Shown: positions 30,851 through 39,462 of the stretch, one piece after another
Layout of the letters: each line of letters begins with the position of its first letter
Numbering within the stretch: position 1 is the first letter of the stretch
Origin: CAWFPR01 sp963817635
GTDB lineage: Bacteria; Acidobacteriota; Vicinamibacteria; Vicinamibacterales; 2-12-FULL-66-21
NCBI GenBank assembly: GCA_963817635.1
Contig: CAWFPR010000032.1
Location: 1-64,000, forward strand
Reading direction: 5' to 3'
DNA length: 64,000 nucleotides
Notes under the pieces: generated by a model
The model's input: only the letters and a program-made list of their open reading frames with translations
What the model was told of the DNA's origin: nothing
The model's database searches: none
Position numbers and translations under genes: made by a program

Positions 30851-31613
30851 TGGCGGCGCTCATCGAAGTCGTCGGACGTCTCGAAGAGTTTCCGCATCCC
30901 GAGCGTGCGCCGAGACACGGTCCGGGAGCATGCGCTGGATATGTTCCGGCCGCGGCCGCACGAACGGCTGCGCGTGCTCGACGCCGTCAGCTTCGAACTG
31001 CGAACGGGCGAGACGGTTGGGGCTGATGGGCCGCAACGGTTGCGGCAAGAGCACGCTGCTCAAGATCATCGCGGGCATCTACCCGGCCGACACGGGAAGC
31101 GTCGATCGTACGGGCGCCGATCACTCCGATTCTCGAGCTCGGCGTCGGCTGGAACCCCGACCTCGACGCCATCGACAACATCTACCTGCTCGGCTCGGTG
31201 ATGGGGCTGTCGCTCCGGGAGCTGCGCGGCGCGACCGACGAGATCCTCGCATTCGCCGGCCTCGAGCGCTTCGCCCAACTCGAGCTGCGGCACTACTCGA
31301 GCGGCATGGCGTCGCGGCTCGCCTATGCGGTTGCCTTCAGGGCCGTGCGCGAGGTGCTGATCCTCGACGAGATCTTCGCTGTCGGCGACGCAGGGTTCAA
31401 CGAGCGCTGCCAGGAGCGCTACCTCGAGCTGCACCGCGCCGGCCACACGGTGCTCCTCGTGAGCCACGACCCGAGGACGATCACGCGTTCTGCGATCGCG
31501 CGCTCCTCCTCGAGAACGGCCGGATCGTGATGTCCGGGAAGGCCGACGCCGTCGCCGCCCGATACCTGGCCATGCTCACCGACGAGCCGGCCGCCGAGCC
31601 CATCGCACTCTGA
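30850..31613 (+). CDS. Polysaccharide ABC exporter ATPase (Wzt-like), frameshifted
   Basis: About 254 residues after repair. The parts read DVSKSFRIPSVRRDTVREHAL, LDAVSFELRTGETVG, Walker A GRNGCGKSTLLKIIAG, LELGVGWNPDLDAIDNIYLLG, signature HYSSGMASRLAYAVAF, Walker B VLILDEIFAVGD and FCDRALLLENGRIVMSG. GWNPDLDAIDNIYLLG and the signature form are typical of TagH/Wzt exporters. Breaks fall near 30880, 31020 (inside the Walker A region), 31115 and 31485. There is no long C-terminal carbohydrate-binding domain, so it is a short Wzt/TagH form. It overlaps wzm and the next gene by one base each. Confidence 0.83.
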
Positions 31614-32611
31614 TGCCGCCTCGCATCTCCGTCCTCGTTGCGTGCTTCAACCACGGCGCCTTTCTGGGCGAGGCGATTGCGAGCGTGCGTGCGCAGACAT
31701 TCCGGGATTACGAGGTCATCGTCGTGGACGACGGGTCCACCCAGACGGAGACTGTCGCGATCATCGATGCGCTGGCAGGTCCGGACGTGCGCGTGCTGCG
31801 GACCGGGAATCGCGGCCTCCCGGCCGCTCGCAACCACGCGGCGGCCAGCGCCGCCGGTGCGCTCTTCTGCGCGCTCGACGCCGACGATCGACTGGCGCCC
31901 GAGTGGTTCGAAAAGGCGACCGGCGTACTCGACTCGCGGCCCGACCTCAGTTTCGTGTCCCACTGGCTCGAGACCTTTGGCGACGAGCGCTGGACGTGGA
32001 CGCCCGAGCGCTGCGATCTGCCGTCGCTGCTGGCGCGCAACGCCGTGAACGGCGCCGCGCTCGTGCGCCGCGAGGCCTACGCCGCCGTCGGCGGGTACGA
32101 CGAGTCGATGCGCGAGGGCTGCGAGGACTGGGATTTCTGGCTCCGTCTCGTCGGATCGGGTCACCGCGGCCACATCCTTCCCGAGGTGCTCTTCTACTAC
32201 CGCCGCCGGGCCGACTCGATGAGCCGCGTCATGCTTGACGAACGCGCCTATCGGCGGCCCCTGGAGCGACTCGTGACGAAGCACGCGGATGCCTATCGGG
32301 CGCACCTCGTCGAAGTGCTGGTGGCAAAGGAACGCGAGGCGCTGCATCTGTCGGACGGGATCGCCGAGCTCGAGCGCGGGCGGCTGATGGTGCTGGAGCC
32401 AGAACTCCGGCGCGCCCGTGAGGAACTGGACGCCGTCGCCGCCAGGGCCGCACGAGCCCGCGTCGAGCGAGAGCGGCAGGAGGCGCTGGAACACCTGACG
32501 TGGCGGACCGGCGAACTGGAACGCGAGGTTCGGGACCTCCGCGCCTCGTGGAGCTGGCGGGGCACCGCGCCGCTTCGTCGCCTGCTCGACCTCTTTGGCG
32601 GCAGACGATGA
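31613..32611 (+). CDS. GT2 glycosyltransferase with C-terminal coiled coil
   Basis: 332 residues, intact. GT-A motifs are ISVLVACFNHGAFLGEAIASV, VIVVDDGSTQTE, LPAARNHAAASAAG and ALDADDRL (metal-binding DxD). EGCEDWDFWLRLVGSGHRG is the catalytic acid region, followed by ILPEVLFYYRRR. From about residue 235 a long charged helix, rich in Glu/Arg/Ala, predicts a coiled coil ending in a short basic tail, perhaps holding the enzyme to partners at the membrane. It overlaps the wzt stop by one base and the next ATG by four. Confidence 0.88.
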   Translation: MPPRISVLVACFNHGAFLGEAIASVRAQTFRDYEVIVVDDGSTQTETVAIIDALAGPDVRVLRTGNRGLPAARNHAAASAAGALFCALDADDRLAPEWFEKATGVLDSRPDLSFVSHWLETFGDERWTWTPERCDLPSLLARNAVNGAALVRREAYAAVGGYDESMREGCEDWDFWLRLVGSGHRGHILPEVLFYYRRRADSMSRVMLDERAYRRPLERLVTKHADAYRAHLVEVLVAKEREALHLSDGIAELERGRLMVLEPELRRAREELDAVAARAARARVERERQEALEHLTWRTGELEREVRDLRASWSWRGTAPLRRLLDLFGGRR

Positions 32612-35017
32612 CGACGATGGCCGTCATCGTCGTCTCGGAGGAAGGGGGACGCGCGCTGCTGCGGACGGCCGACAGCGTCGCCCGGCAGGGGAGCGTCCGC
32701 GAACTGATGCTGGCGCTTCCGGGCAACCGGCCCATTCCGCTGGCGGACTCCATCGCGCAGCGGCTCGGCGCGACGGCTGTGCGCCACGGCGAGAGGGGCG
32801 ACGCGGCCGTCAACGAGGCGGCGCGCCTCACGACCGGCGCGGTTCTGGCAATCGTGCCCGCGGGAGTCGAGCTTCACCCGCGGGCGCTCGCGACGGCGCT
32901 GGCGCTGTTCCAGGCGTCGCCGGAGGCGGTAGCCCTCGCCTCGCCGCTCGGCGCACACACGCCTGACGGCCTCGGGGTGTCCACCTGCGGACTCGCCGGC
33001 GCGACGGTCGCCGCGATGCTCACCGACCCGGGCGCCGTCCCGGCCGTGCTTTTTGTCATGCGAGCGGCATGGGAACGCCTTGACGGACTGGATCCGGCAT
33101 TCGACGAGCTGGCCATCTACGAGTTCTGGCTGAGGCTCGCGCTCGGCGGGGCGCCGATCATCGTCATTGACGAAGCCCTCGCATCGCGGGAACTGCCGGC
33201 CTCCACCGCGATCGCGCGGGAGTCCGTCGCCTGGCTGGCGCAGCTCCGGCGCGTGTTCGAGCGGCACCGGGAGGCGATCGAGCCGTTCATGACCGAGGTG
33301 CTGGTGGCCAGCGAGGTGCGCTTTGGTCGCCTGCGCGGGATACACCAGCAGCGCCTCGACGAGCGCGATCGCGGGCTTGACCTGCTGGATCGGCTTCGCA
33401 GCGAGGCCGCGCATCATGCGGCCTATCTGGCGCACCACCGCCTCGATGCGTTCGACTGGGGAGACCTGCGCCGCCCCGACCCGACGAGCCGCGACTGGGG
33501 CTACGCGCGTGGCGGTCCCATCGATCGGCGCTACATCGAGACGTTCATCGAATCGCACTCCTCCGACGTGGCTGGCGCAGTGCTCGAGGTACAGGAAGAC
33601 GACTTCACGCGCCTGGCCGGCGGACCGCGGGTCGAGAGCGCGGCGGTGCTCGACATCGACGCCGCGAACCCACGCGCGACGGTGATTGCCGACCTGCGCT
33701 GTGCCCCCGAGCTGCGCTCCGATGCATTCGACTGCGTCATCCTCACGCAGACGATGCACGTCATTGACGACATGGCGGCGGTTGCGCGAGAGGTTCACCG
33801 GGTACTTCGGCCTGGCGGAGTCGTGCTCGCGACGCTTCCGGCGGTCAGCCGCGTGTGTCTCGAGTACGGCGCGCGCGGCAATCTGTGGCGCGTCACCCCG
33901 GATGGCGCGAGCGCGCTTTTCGAGCCGGCCTTTGGCGAGGCCGTGGACCGTGACGTCTTCGGCAACGTCCTGACCGGCATCGCGTTCCTCCACGGGCTGG
34001 GTGAGAGCGAGCTCACGAGCGCGGAGTACAGACGTCACCGACCCCTATTTCCCAGCGCTGACCGGCATCCGGGCCCGCAAGGGCGGTCCGGGCCGGCGTT
34101 CCCGCGGCCTGGTGCTGCTCTATCACCGGGTGCACGATGCGCGCGACGTCCACGGCCTCAACGTCACGGCTGGCGAGCTCGACGGGCACCTCGAGTGGCT
34201 CGGCCGTGCGTGCACAGTCGTTCCGCTCGAACATCTGCTCGAGAGCCCCGACACGGACCTGCCGGACCGCGCCGTTGCCCTCACCTTCGACGACGGCTAC
34301 GAGGACAATCTCCAGGCGGCCGTTCCCGTGCTCGAGCGGTACGGCGCGCCCGCCACGTTTTTCGCGACCACGCGCTGGCTGGACGGACCGGGCGAATACT
34401 GGTGGGACGCACTGGAGCGGATCCTGCTCGGGTCCGTGCCAGTGCCCGCGTCGCTGGAACTGACGGTCAGGGGAAACGTGCTGCGGCTGTCTACCCGCTC
34501 GGCCGAGGAGCGCCTGGCGGCGCACTGGCGGCTTCATCCTGCGCTCGTCCACGCCACGCTCGCCGAACGGGACGAGCTGATCGCGGCCCTGGAGGCCTGG
34601 GGCGGCGGATCGCCGCCGCGATATCGCCCGATGGATGCCGACGCGCTGCGGGCGCTCGCCGGAAGGCCCGGGATGGCAATTGGCGCGCACTCCGTCACGC
34701 ACCTGGCCCTGCCGGATCAGTCCGCCGATGTGTCCCTCCGCGAAATCGTCGCTTCCCGCGATCAGCTCGCCGCGCTCGTCGGCCGTCCCGTTCACTGCTT
34801 CGCGTATCCGTACGGTGCCGTCGACCGATCGGCTGCGCGACTCGTGCGGAGCCAGATGCGCTGGGGGCTTTCGTGCGAGGAAGCCGCGGTGGCCTCGTCG
34901 TGCGACGCGGCGCGGGTGCCGCGGCTCGACGTGAAGGCCTGGAGCGTGGAGGAGTTCGCGGATCGCGTCGGCCGGCTGCTCGAAGGGCGGCGAGGGAGTG
35001 CTAGGCCAGCGACGTGA
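32608..35017 (+). CDS. GT2-like / methyltransferase / polysaccharide deacetylase fusion, one frameshift
   Basis: About 802 residues. Residues 1-230 resemble a GT-A domain but the usual DxD position reads AIVPAGVEL, so it may be inactive. Residues about 290-480 form a class I SAM methyltransferase-like domain with FDCVILTQTMHVIDDMAAVAREVHRVLRPGGVVLATLP. From about 500 comes a carbohydrate esterase 4 (NodB) domain with GLVLLYHRVH, ALTFDDGYEDN (catalytic Asp pair) and GAHSVTHLAL (metal His residues). The frame shifts once, near 34032, within the methyltransferase tail (TDPYFPALTGIRARK), and no start codon of the usual kind separates it from the deacetylase. It likely modifies the exported glycan. 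The 3' end overlaps the convergent HEAT gene by 17 bases. Confidence 0.78.
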
Positions 35018-36014
35018 GGGCGGCGATCGCTTCCGGCCATTTCGACCCGATGCGCTTGATAGCCACGTGGCGTTTCGTCACCCGTTCGCGCCGGCTGATA
35101 GCGCGGAATGCGCTGGCGAGCTGATAGCGCCAGTGGACGTCGTTCGCCGGCGCCTGGCTGTAGGCGGCGGCAATGCCCTCGAGACACGACACATCGCCGA
35201 CCACGTGCAGGGCCGCCAGGAACGACACCGGCAGCGGTTCCCGGGCACCGGCGATCGTTTCCCGCAGGTCGTAGACGGCAATGCGGCTGCCGCGCAGGGC
35301 CAGCGCCTGGTGGAGGGCCCCGCGAGTCGCGAGCCACTCGGTGCGCCTCGTCACGGGCAGCGCGCCCTCCTTCTGGCGCACCGCATCGATCAGTTTCTGA
35401 AGCACCCCGAGCGGCGCCGCCGCTCCGCGGACCTGGATGGCCTCGCGCAAGTCGGACGGTGTGCCGGGAAGGCGCCCATCCTGCGCATCCTGCCAGATGG
35501 CCTCGGCGGCGGCGGCCTCCCGTGGCGCCTCGACGACGCGCGACTGGAGTCTGGCATCAGGATCGGATCGGAGGGCGTCGGCGACGCGCTGGCGCACGTC
35601 CCCCGGCACGTCGCGCAGCGCATCGAACGCGGCGAGCCGCGCGCGGAGGTCCGCGCGCGGATCGAGCGCCACCGAGACCAGCGTGTCCAGGGCCTCGGCC
35701 GAGGTCGTCTCGTGCGGTGAGTTCAGGAGACCTCGCAGCGCCGAAAGCGCCGCGACGGCCACATCGCTCTCCTCGCGAATCGCCCGCCTCGCGATCCCGA
35801 TCGCCCGCCGGTCGCCCACCGCCTCCAGCGCACGGAGGATCGCCACCTTCATCGCGGGCCCACCGCGGCCGTAGGCCTCGACGAGCTTCTCGGTCGCCCG
35901 CTCGCCGAGGATCGACAGGCGCGCGATCGCCGCCTCGCGCCGCACCTCGTCGTCTTCGCCGAGCGCGGCCACGAGCTGCCGGATCTCGGCGGAAGCCGAG
36001 GCCTTGATGACCAT
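35001..36014 (-). CDS. HEAT-repeat protein
   Basis: 337 residues from ATG 36014, cytoplasmic, no signal peptide. Alpha-helical HEAT/PBS-lyase-like repeats are visible: EVRREAAIARLSILGERATEKLVEAY, KVAILRALEAVGDRRAIGIARRAI, VAVAALSALRGLL, LRARLAAFDALRDV. Such scaffolds bind protein partners; no enzyme motif is present. It stands alone between the glycan locus and a repeat-filled gap, so context gives no function. Confidence 0.78.
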   Translation of the reverse strand: MVIKASASAEIRQLVAALGEDDEVRREAAIARLSILGERATEKLVEAYGRGGPAMKVAILRALEAVGDRRAIGIARRAIREESDVAVAALSALRGLLNSPHETTSAEALDTLVSVALDPRADLRARLAAFDALRDVPGDVRQRVADALRSDPDARLQSRVVEAPREAAAAEAIWQDAQDGRLPGTPSDLREAIQVRGAAAPLGVLQKLIDAVRQKEGALPVTRRTEWLATRGALHQALALRGSRIAVYDLRETIAGAREPLPVSFLAALHVVGDVSCLEGIAAAYSQAPANDVHWRYQLASAFRAISRRERVTKRHVAIKRIGSKWPEAIAALTSLA

Positions 36015-36050
36015 GAACGTGGAGGATAGCACCAGTCGGACCAGTCTCTA

Positions 36051-36255
36051 GTCGGCTGGTCCCTGGTCGCTGGTCGGAGTCGCTGGTCGATGGTCGGAGT
36101 CGCTGGTCGCTGGTCGGAGTCGCTGGTCGGAGTCGCTGGTCGGAGTCGCTGGTCGCTGGTCGGAGTCGCTGAGTCGCTGGTCGGAGTCGCTGGTCGATGG
36201 TCGGAGTCGCTGGTCGCTGGTGAGGGTCGTTGGTCGCCGGTCAGGGTCGCTCGTC
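36051..36255. repeat. Tandem array of GGTCGCT-like heptads
   Basis: About 205 bases built from GGTCGCT, GGTCGGA and GGTCGAT heptads alternating with the hexamer GTCGCT, giving higher-order units of 13 and 20 bases (for example AGTCGCTGGTCGG). Copies become more divergent toward 36255. There are no unique spacers, so it is not CRISPR. Together with the next terminator and array it accounts for the 350-base gap between the HEAT gene and the OmpA gene. Confidence 0.85.
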
Positions 36256-36259
36256 ATTG

Positions 36260-36297
36260 AAAATAGAAACGGCCGGGCGCAGTGGCGCGCCCGGCCG
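36260..36297 (-). terminator. Intrinsic terminator of the OmpA-family gene
   Basis: On the minus strand an 11-base-pair perfect stem (CGGCCGGGCGC pairing with 36287-36297, six-base loop) is followed by TTTCTATTTTC. It lies about 70 bases past the OmpA stop, between two heptad arrays of opposite sense. Confidence 0.75.
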
Positions 36298-36300
36298 GAT

Positions 36301-36373
36301 GAGCGACTGACGGCTAGTGACCAGCGGCGAGCGACGCCGGCCAGAGACCAGCCGATACCAGCGACTAGCGACT
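36301..36373. repeat. Heptad array overlapping the OmpA stop codon
   Basis: Units include GAGCGAC, TGACGGC, TAGTGAC, CAGCGGC, GAGCGAC, then AGCGACT twice (36360-36373). The AGCGACT units are the complement of the AGTCGCT units in the array at 36051, so the two arrays face each other across the terminator. The OmpA stop (36365-36367) lies inside the last units. Confidence 0.7.
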
Positions 36374-38059
36374 GATTCGCACGACGAGCGCCGCACGGCG
36401 GTTCAGCCGCCGCGTTTCCTCGCGTGCGTTGTCGTATTTCGGCCGCTCCTCGCCGTAGCTGACCGTACGCAGGCGGTCGGCGCCGATGCCGCGGCTCGTG
36501 AGATAGTCGCGCACTGCGTTGGCGCGGCGTTCGCCGAGCGCGAGGTTGTACTCGGCCGTGCCGATGTTGCACGTGTGGCCCTCGACCTCGACGCGCAGGT
36601 CCGGGTTCTCCTGGAGCGTACGGATCGCCTCGTCGAGCGCGCGGGTGGCTTCGGGCCGCAGCGAGTAGCGGTCGAAGTCGAAGTGGACGTCCTCGAAGAC
36701 GAACTCCTTGACGGCCGGCTTGATCACCTGAATGGTGACCGTGTCGGTTGCCGTCGCCCCGCGGCTGTCGGTGACCGTGATGGTCGCGGGTACGGGACCT
36801 TCCTGCGCCGGCGCTGTCCAGGTCGTCTGCCGGTCCGCCGGCCTCGTCCAGCTCCCACCCGGAGCGCTCCAGCTGTAGGTGAGCGCGTCGCCATCCGGAT
36901 CGCTCGCATCGGCGGTCAGCGTGGATGTTTTTCCCGTTTCGACCGTGCAGGGTTCGCAGCGCGCCCGGACGGTTGGCGGCCGGTTCTCCGGCGGCGCCGG
37001 CGGAGGCGGAGGTGGCGGCGGGGGAGGCGGCGCGACGTAGATGCGGGTGCCGGGGTGATATCCGACGCGCACCTGCAGGCCGAACTGGTCGCCGGTTACA
37101 TCCCCGTAGGCTCCGAAGGTGCTGCGGCCCTGCACGCGCGTGTTCCAGTTCAGGCCCGCCCCGGCGAACAAGCCGTTCGATCCGAGCCACGTCAGTCCCA
37201 CCGACGCATCGACCGGGCTCCTCTGCTGCGAGGCCACCGGCACGAAGCTCCCGTCGATGGTCTGGATGGTCGGGTTGTTGATGCCGACCGCGTCGCTCGT
37301 GTACGCCTCTCCATGGAGTTCGGCGGTGAACCGCAGGTGCGCGCGCGACGGCACGGCCGCCCCGACACCCCACCGAATCCCGTTCACGAGGTCGTACTCG
37401 GCGGGATCCCCGCGCACGATGAAGCCGCCGTATCCGGAGACTTCGACGCGTTCGTTCACGTCCTTGCTGACGATCGCGTCGATGGCGAAGTCCGGCTTGC
37501 CGGTGCCGGCGCCGTGATCCTTGCTGGCGGTCGGCAGCTTGATCATCCCGCGCAGCGCGAAGGCGGCTGGCGCCTGGCGGTACTGCGACGCGAAGTTGAT
37601 CTTCGCGCCGATCCACACGTCACCGAACTGGTTGCCGGACCATCCGTCGTTGGCGAAGGGATAGTCGTTCATCACGCCGCCGGCCGTCGGCAGGCCGGGC
37701 ACGAACAGCGGACGGATGTCGCGATCGATGCGCGTCACGGCCGTCACGGCGCCAAAAATCTCGACGCGGTCGGTCGCGCCGATGCCGAAGGTGATCGGCC
37801 ACCGCGAGACGTCGGTGAATCCCTGGTCGTCGTCGAAGTTCACGCGATAGGCACTGAACGACCAGCTCCGCGCCGGCAGAATCTCGCCGCTCGGTACGAA
37901 CCACAAGCCGGTATCGCCGTTGATGGTCGTCGTGGCGGGACGGGTCTCGACGGCCGCCTGAGGCGCCGGAGCCTGTCCCGACGGGGTCTGGGCGAGCACC
38001 GGGAGCGCGCTGATGGCCGTCGCCACCACACACACCAGCCCTCTCGCAAACGTCTTCAT
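36365..38059 (-). CDS. OmpA-family outer membrane protein with barrel-like and PKD-like regions
   Basis: 564 residues. A signal peptide (MKTFARGLVCVVATAISALPVLAQ) precedes a beta-barrel-like region (about 40-330) rich in alternating aromatic/polar strands. A run of eleven prolines (near 37010-37030) leads to a PKD/Ig-like domain (ASDPDGDALTYSWSAPGG) and then an OmpA peptidoglycan-binding domain (VHFDFDRYSLRPEATRALDEAI; VEVEGHTCNIGTAEYNLALGERRANAVRDYL). It likely ties the outer membrane to the cell wall. A strong sigma-70-like promoter lies upstream at 38138-38166 and a terminator downstream, so it is a single-gene unit. AAAGG lies about nine bases before the ATG. Confidence 0.88.
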   Translation of the reverse strand: MKTFARGLVCVVATAISALPVLAQTPSGQAPAPQAAVETRPATTTINGDTGLWFVPSGEILPARSWSFSAYRVNFDDDQGFTDVSRWPITFGIGATDRVEIFGAVTAVTRIDRDIRPLFVPGLPTAGGVMNDYPFANDGWSGNQFGDVWIGAKINFASQYRQAPAAFALRGMIKLPTASKDHGAGTGKPDFAIDAIVSKDVNERVEVSGYGGFIVRGDPAEYDLVNGIRWGVGAAVPSRAHLRFTAELHGEAYTSDAVGINNPTIQTIDGSFVPVASQQRSPVDASVGLTWLGSNGLFAGAGLNWNTRVQGRSTFGAYGDVTGDQFGLQVRVGYHPGTRIYVAPPPPPPPPPPPAPPENRPPTVRARCEPCTVETGKTSTLTADASDPDGDALTYSWSAPGGSWTRPADRQTTWTAPAQEGPVPATITVTDSRGATATDTVTIQVIKPAVKEFVFEDVHFDFDRYSLRPEATRALDEAIRTLQENPDLRVEVEGHTCNIGTAEYNLALGERRANAVRDYLTSRGIGADRLRTVSYGEERPKYDNAREETRRLNRRAALVVRISR

Positions 38060-38137
38060 CGAACCCGACCTTTCGTCAGTATGAGAGCCGACACACGTCG
38101 GCCGCATCCTGCGTGCGCGACGCGTGTCCACCTCGAC

Positions 38138-38166
38138 AATATAGAAGGTTCCAGCCGGGGCGTCAA
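38138..38166 (-). promoter_or_regulatory. Sigma-70-type promoter of the OmpA gene
   Basis: On the minus strand TTGACG (38161-38166) and TATATT (38138-38143) are separated by exactly 17 bases. The expected start is near 38131, giving a leader of about 72 bases. The -35 box lies only 18 bases past the tatC stop. Confidence 0.72.
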
Positions 38167-38183
38167 ACGGACAACTCGCGCTT

Positions 38184-38993
38184 CTACGCGGTCTTACGCT
38201 TGGCAAACGCCCACGCGACGAGGATGCTGACCCCGTAGAGGGCGAGCATGGGTCCGGCCATGAGGCACTGCGAGACCACGTCGGTGCCGGGGCTGATGAC
38301 GGCAGCGATGATGAAGATGAGGAGCACCGCGTACTTGAAATAGCGGAGCAGGAACCGGGCCGTGACCAGGCCCATGCGAGCGAGGAAGAACACGAGCGTC
38401 GGCATCTGGAAGATCAGGCCGAAGCCGAGCATCATTTTCACGTACAGCGAGAATGCGTCCCCAATCGACGGGCGGAACTCCATGTACTGCGTCTGCCAGG
38501 TGAGGAAGAACTTCCACGTCCACGGGAAGGCGAGGTAGTGCGAGAAGGCCGCGCCGGCCAGGAAGAACGTCGTGCAGAAGATGACGAAGGGGACGGCCAT
38601 CTTCTTCTCGTTCGAATAGAGCCCCGGCGCGATGAAGAGCCACAGCTGCAGGATGATGAACGGAGACGAGATCATCAACCCGGCGAGCGCGCCAATCTTC
38701 ATGGTCAGCATGAAGGGCTCGAAGCCCTGCGTGAACATGAACTTGGTGCCGCCGAGCTGTGTCCAGAGCGGAATCCAGATGAAGTTCTGGATGCGATCGA
38801 CGAAGAAGTAAGCGATGGCGCAGCCGCCGAGCAGGCCGTAGACGCACGCGATCAGGCGCTTGCGCAGTTCGTCCAGGTGATCCAGGAACGACATCTTCGC
38901 GCCGTCTTCGAAGACGTCCGGATCGGTGAGCTGGATGTGCCGGTCGTCGTCAGGGACGGGGGAGGCAGCACCTGGAAACGGAACGAGCGCCAT
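38184..38993 (-). CDS. tatC: Sec-independent protein translocase TatC
   Basis: 269 residues with six predicted membrane helices. TatC recognises twin-arginine signal peptides and forms the Tat translocase core with TatA/TatB. Family blocks include MSFLDHLDELRKRLI (cytoplasmic N-terminus with the conserved Glu-Leu-Arg-x-Arg), EPFMLTMKIG, SSPFIILQLWLFIAPGLYSNEKK and FGLIFQMPTLVFFLARMGLVT. It lies 9 bases after tatA in the same direction and is probably transcribed from the promoter at 39354-39382. No separate tatB is nearby. Confidence 0.95.
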   Translation of the reverse strand: MALVPFPGAASPVPDDDRHIQLTDPDVFEDGAKMSFLDHLDELRKRLIACVYGLLGGCAIAYFFVDRIQNFIWIPLWTQLGGTKFMFTQGFEPFMLTMKIGALAGLMISSPFIILQLWLFIAPGLYSNEKKMAVPFVIFCTTFFLAGAAFSHYLAFPWTWKFFLTWQTQYMEFRPSIGDAFSLYVKMMLGFGLIFQMPTLVFFLARMGLVTARFLLRYFKYAVLLIFIIAAVISPGTDVVSQCLMAGPMLALYGVSILVAWAFAKRKTA

Positions 38994-39002
38994 GGCGCGG
39001 CT

Positions 39003-39290
39003 TTACACCTCGCCGGCGCGGTCGCCCCGGTCGGCGTCGCTGCGGGCGACGACACCCGGATCATCTGCGGGTCGCGGCTGGGCGGGTGCCGCGGAGCGCT
39101 GCGTGTTGCGCTGCTCCTCGATCCGCACCTCCTCCTCGAAGGTCGACTTGAGCTCGTTCGAGGCGCGCTTGAACTCGTTGATGCCCTTCCCGAGGGAACG
39201 GCCGAGTTCGGGCAGCTTGCGCGGGCCGAAGATGATGAGTGCGATCACGAAGATCACGAGCAGTTCCGGCATCCCGATGGAACCTAGCAT
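39003..39290 (-). CDS. tatA: Twin-arginine translocase subunit TatA/TatB family
   Basis: 95 residues. One N-terminal membrane helix (PELLVIFVIALIIFGPRKLPELGRSLGKGINEFKRA has the FGPRKLPELGRSLG hinge) is followed by an amphipathic helix and a charged, disordered tail. TatA oligomers form the export passage. Glu at position 9 in the helix (MPELL) is more like TatB/TatE of some groups, so the protein may do both jobs, as in two-component Tat systems. It is the first gene of tatA-tatC. Confidence 0.9.
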   Translation of the reverse strand: MLGSIGMPELLVIFVIALIIFGPRKLPELGRSLGKGINEFKRASNELKSTFEEEVRIEEQRNTQRSAAPAQPRPADDPGVVARSDADRGDRAGEV

Positions 39291-39353
39291 GGCAAATCCT
39301 TGTGTTTCTTGCAGTTGAAGATGGCCGGTCGCCTTCGCGAACCTCTCATCCGC

Positions 39354-39382
39354 ATTATACGGCAGCCCCGCCTCGGGACCAA
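39354..39382 (-). promoter_or_regulatory. Sigma-70-type promoter of tatA-tatC
   Basis: Minus strand: TTGGTC (39377-39382), 17-base spacer, perfect TATAAT (39354-39359). The start would fall near 39347, about 57 bases before the tatA ATG. It is divergent from ctpA. Confidence 0.75.
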
Positions 39383-39426
39383 CAGTCCGGAGGGACGAAC
39401 GGCGGGCCTGGTGTGCCCCGAAGTCA

Positions 39427-39456
39427 TTGCGGCTGCGACACTTGGTCTGTTACGAT
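39427..39456 (+). promoter_or_regulatory. Possible promoter of ctpA
   Basis: TTGCGG (39427-39432), 18-base spacer, TACGAT (39451-39456). The expected start coincides with the ATG at 39463, so the message may be leaderless. No Shine-Dalgarno is seen before that ATG. Confidence 0.45.
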
Positions 39457-39462
39457 GCTTTC

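Noticed and set aside
32293..34038. A 581-residue minus-strand open frame opposite the glycosyltransferase fusion
   Set aside because: No recognisable domain; the plus strand has GT and methyltransferase motifs with normal codon pattern.
20284..35017. Glycan locus as a recent mobile island
   Set aside because: No integrase, insertion sequence, tRNA target or direct repeats were seen, and base composition by eye matches the surroundings.
36051..36255. CRISPR array
   Set aside because: Units are only 6-7 bases (13-20 in higher order), with no unique spacers and no cas genes nearby.
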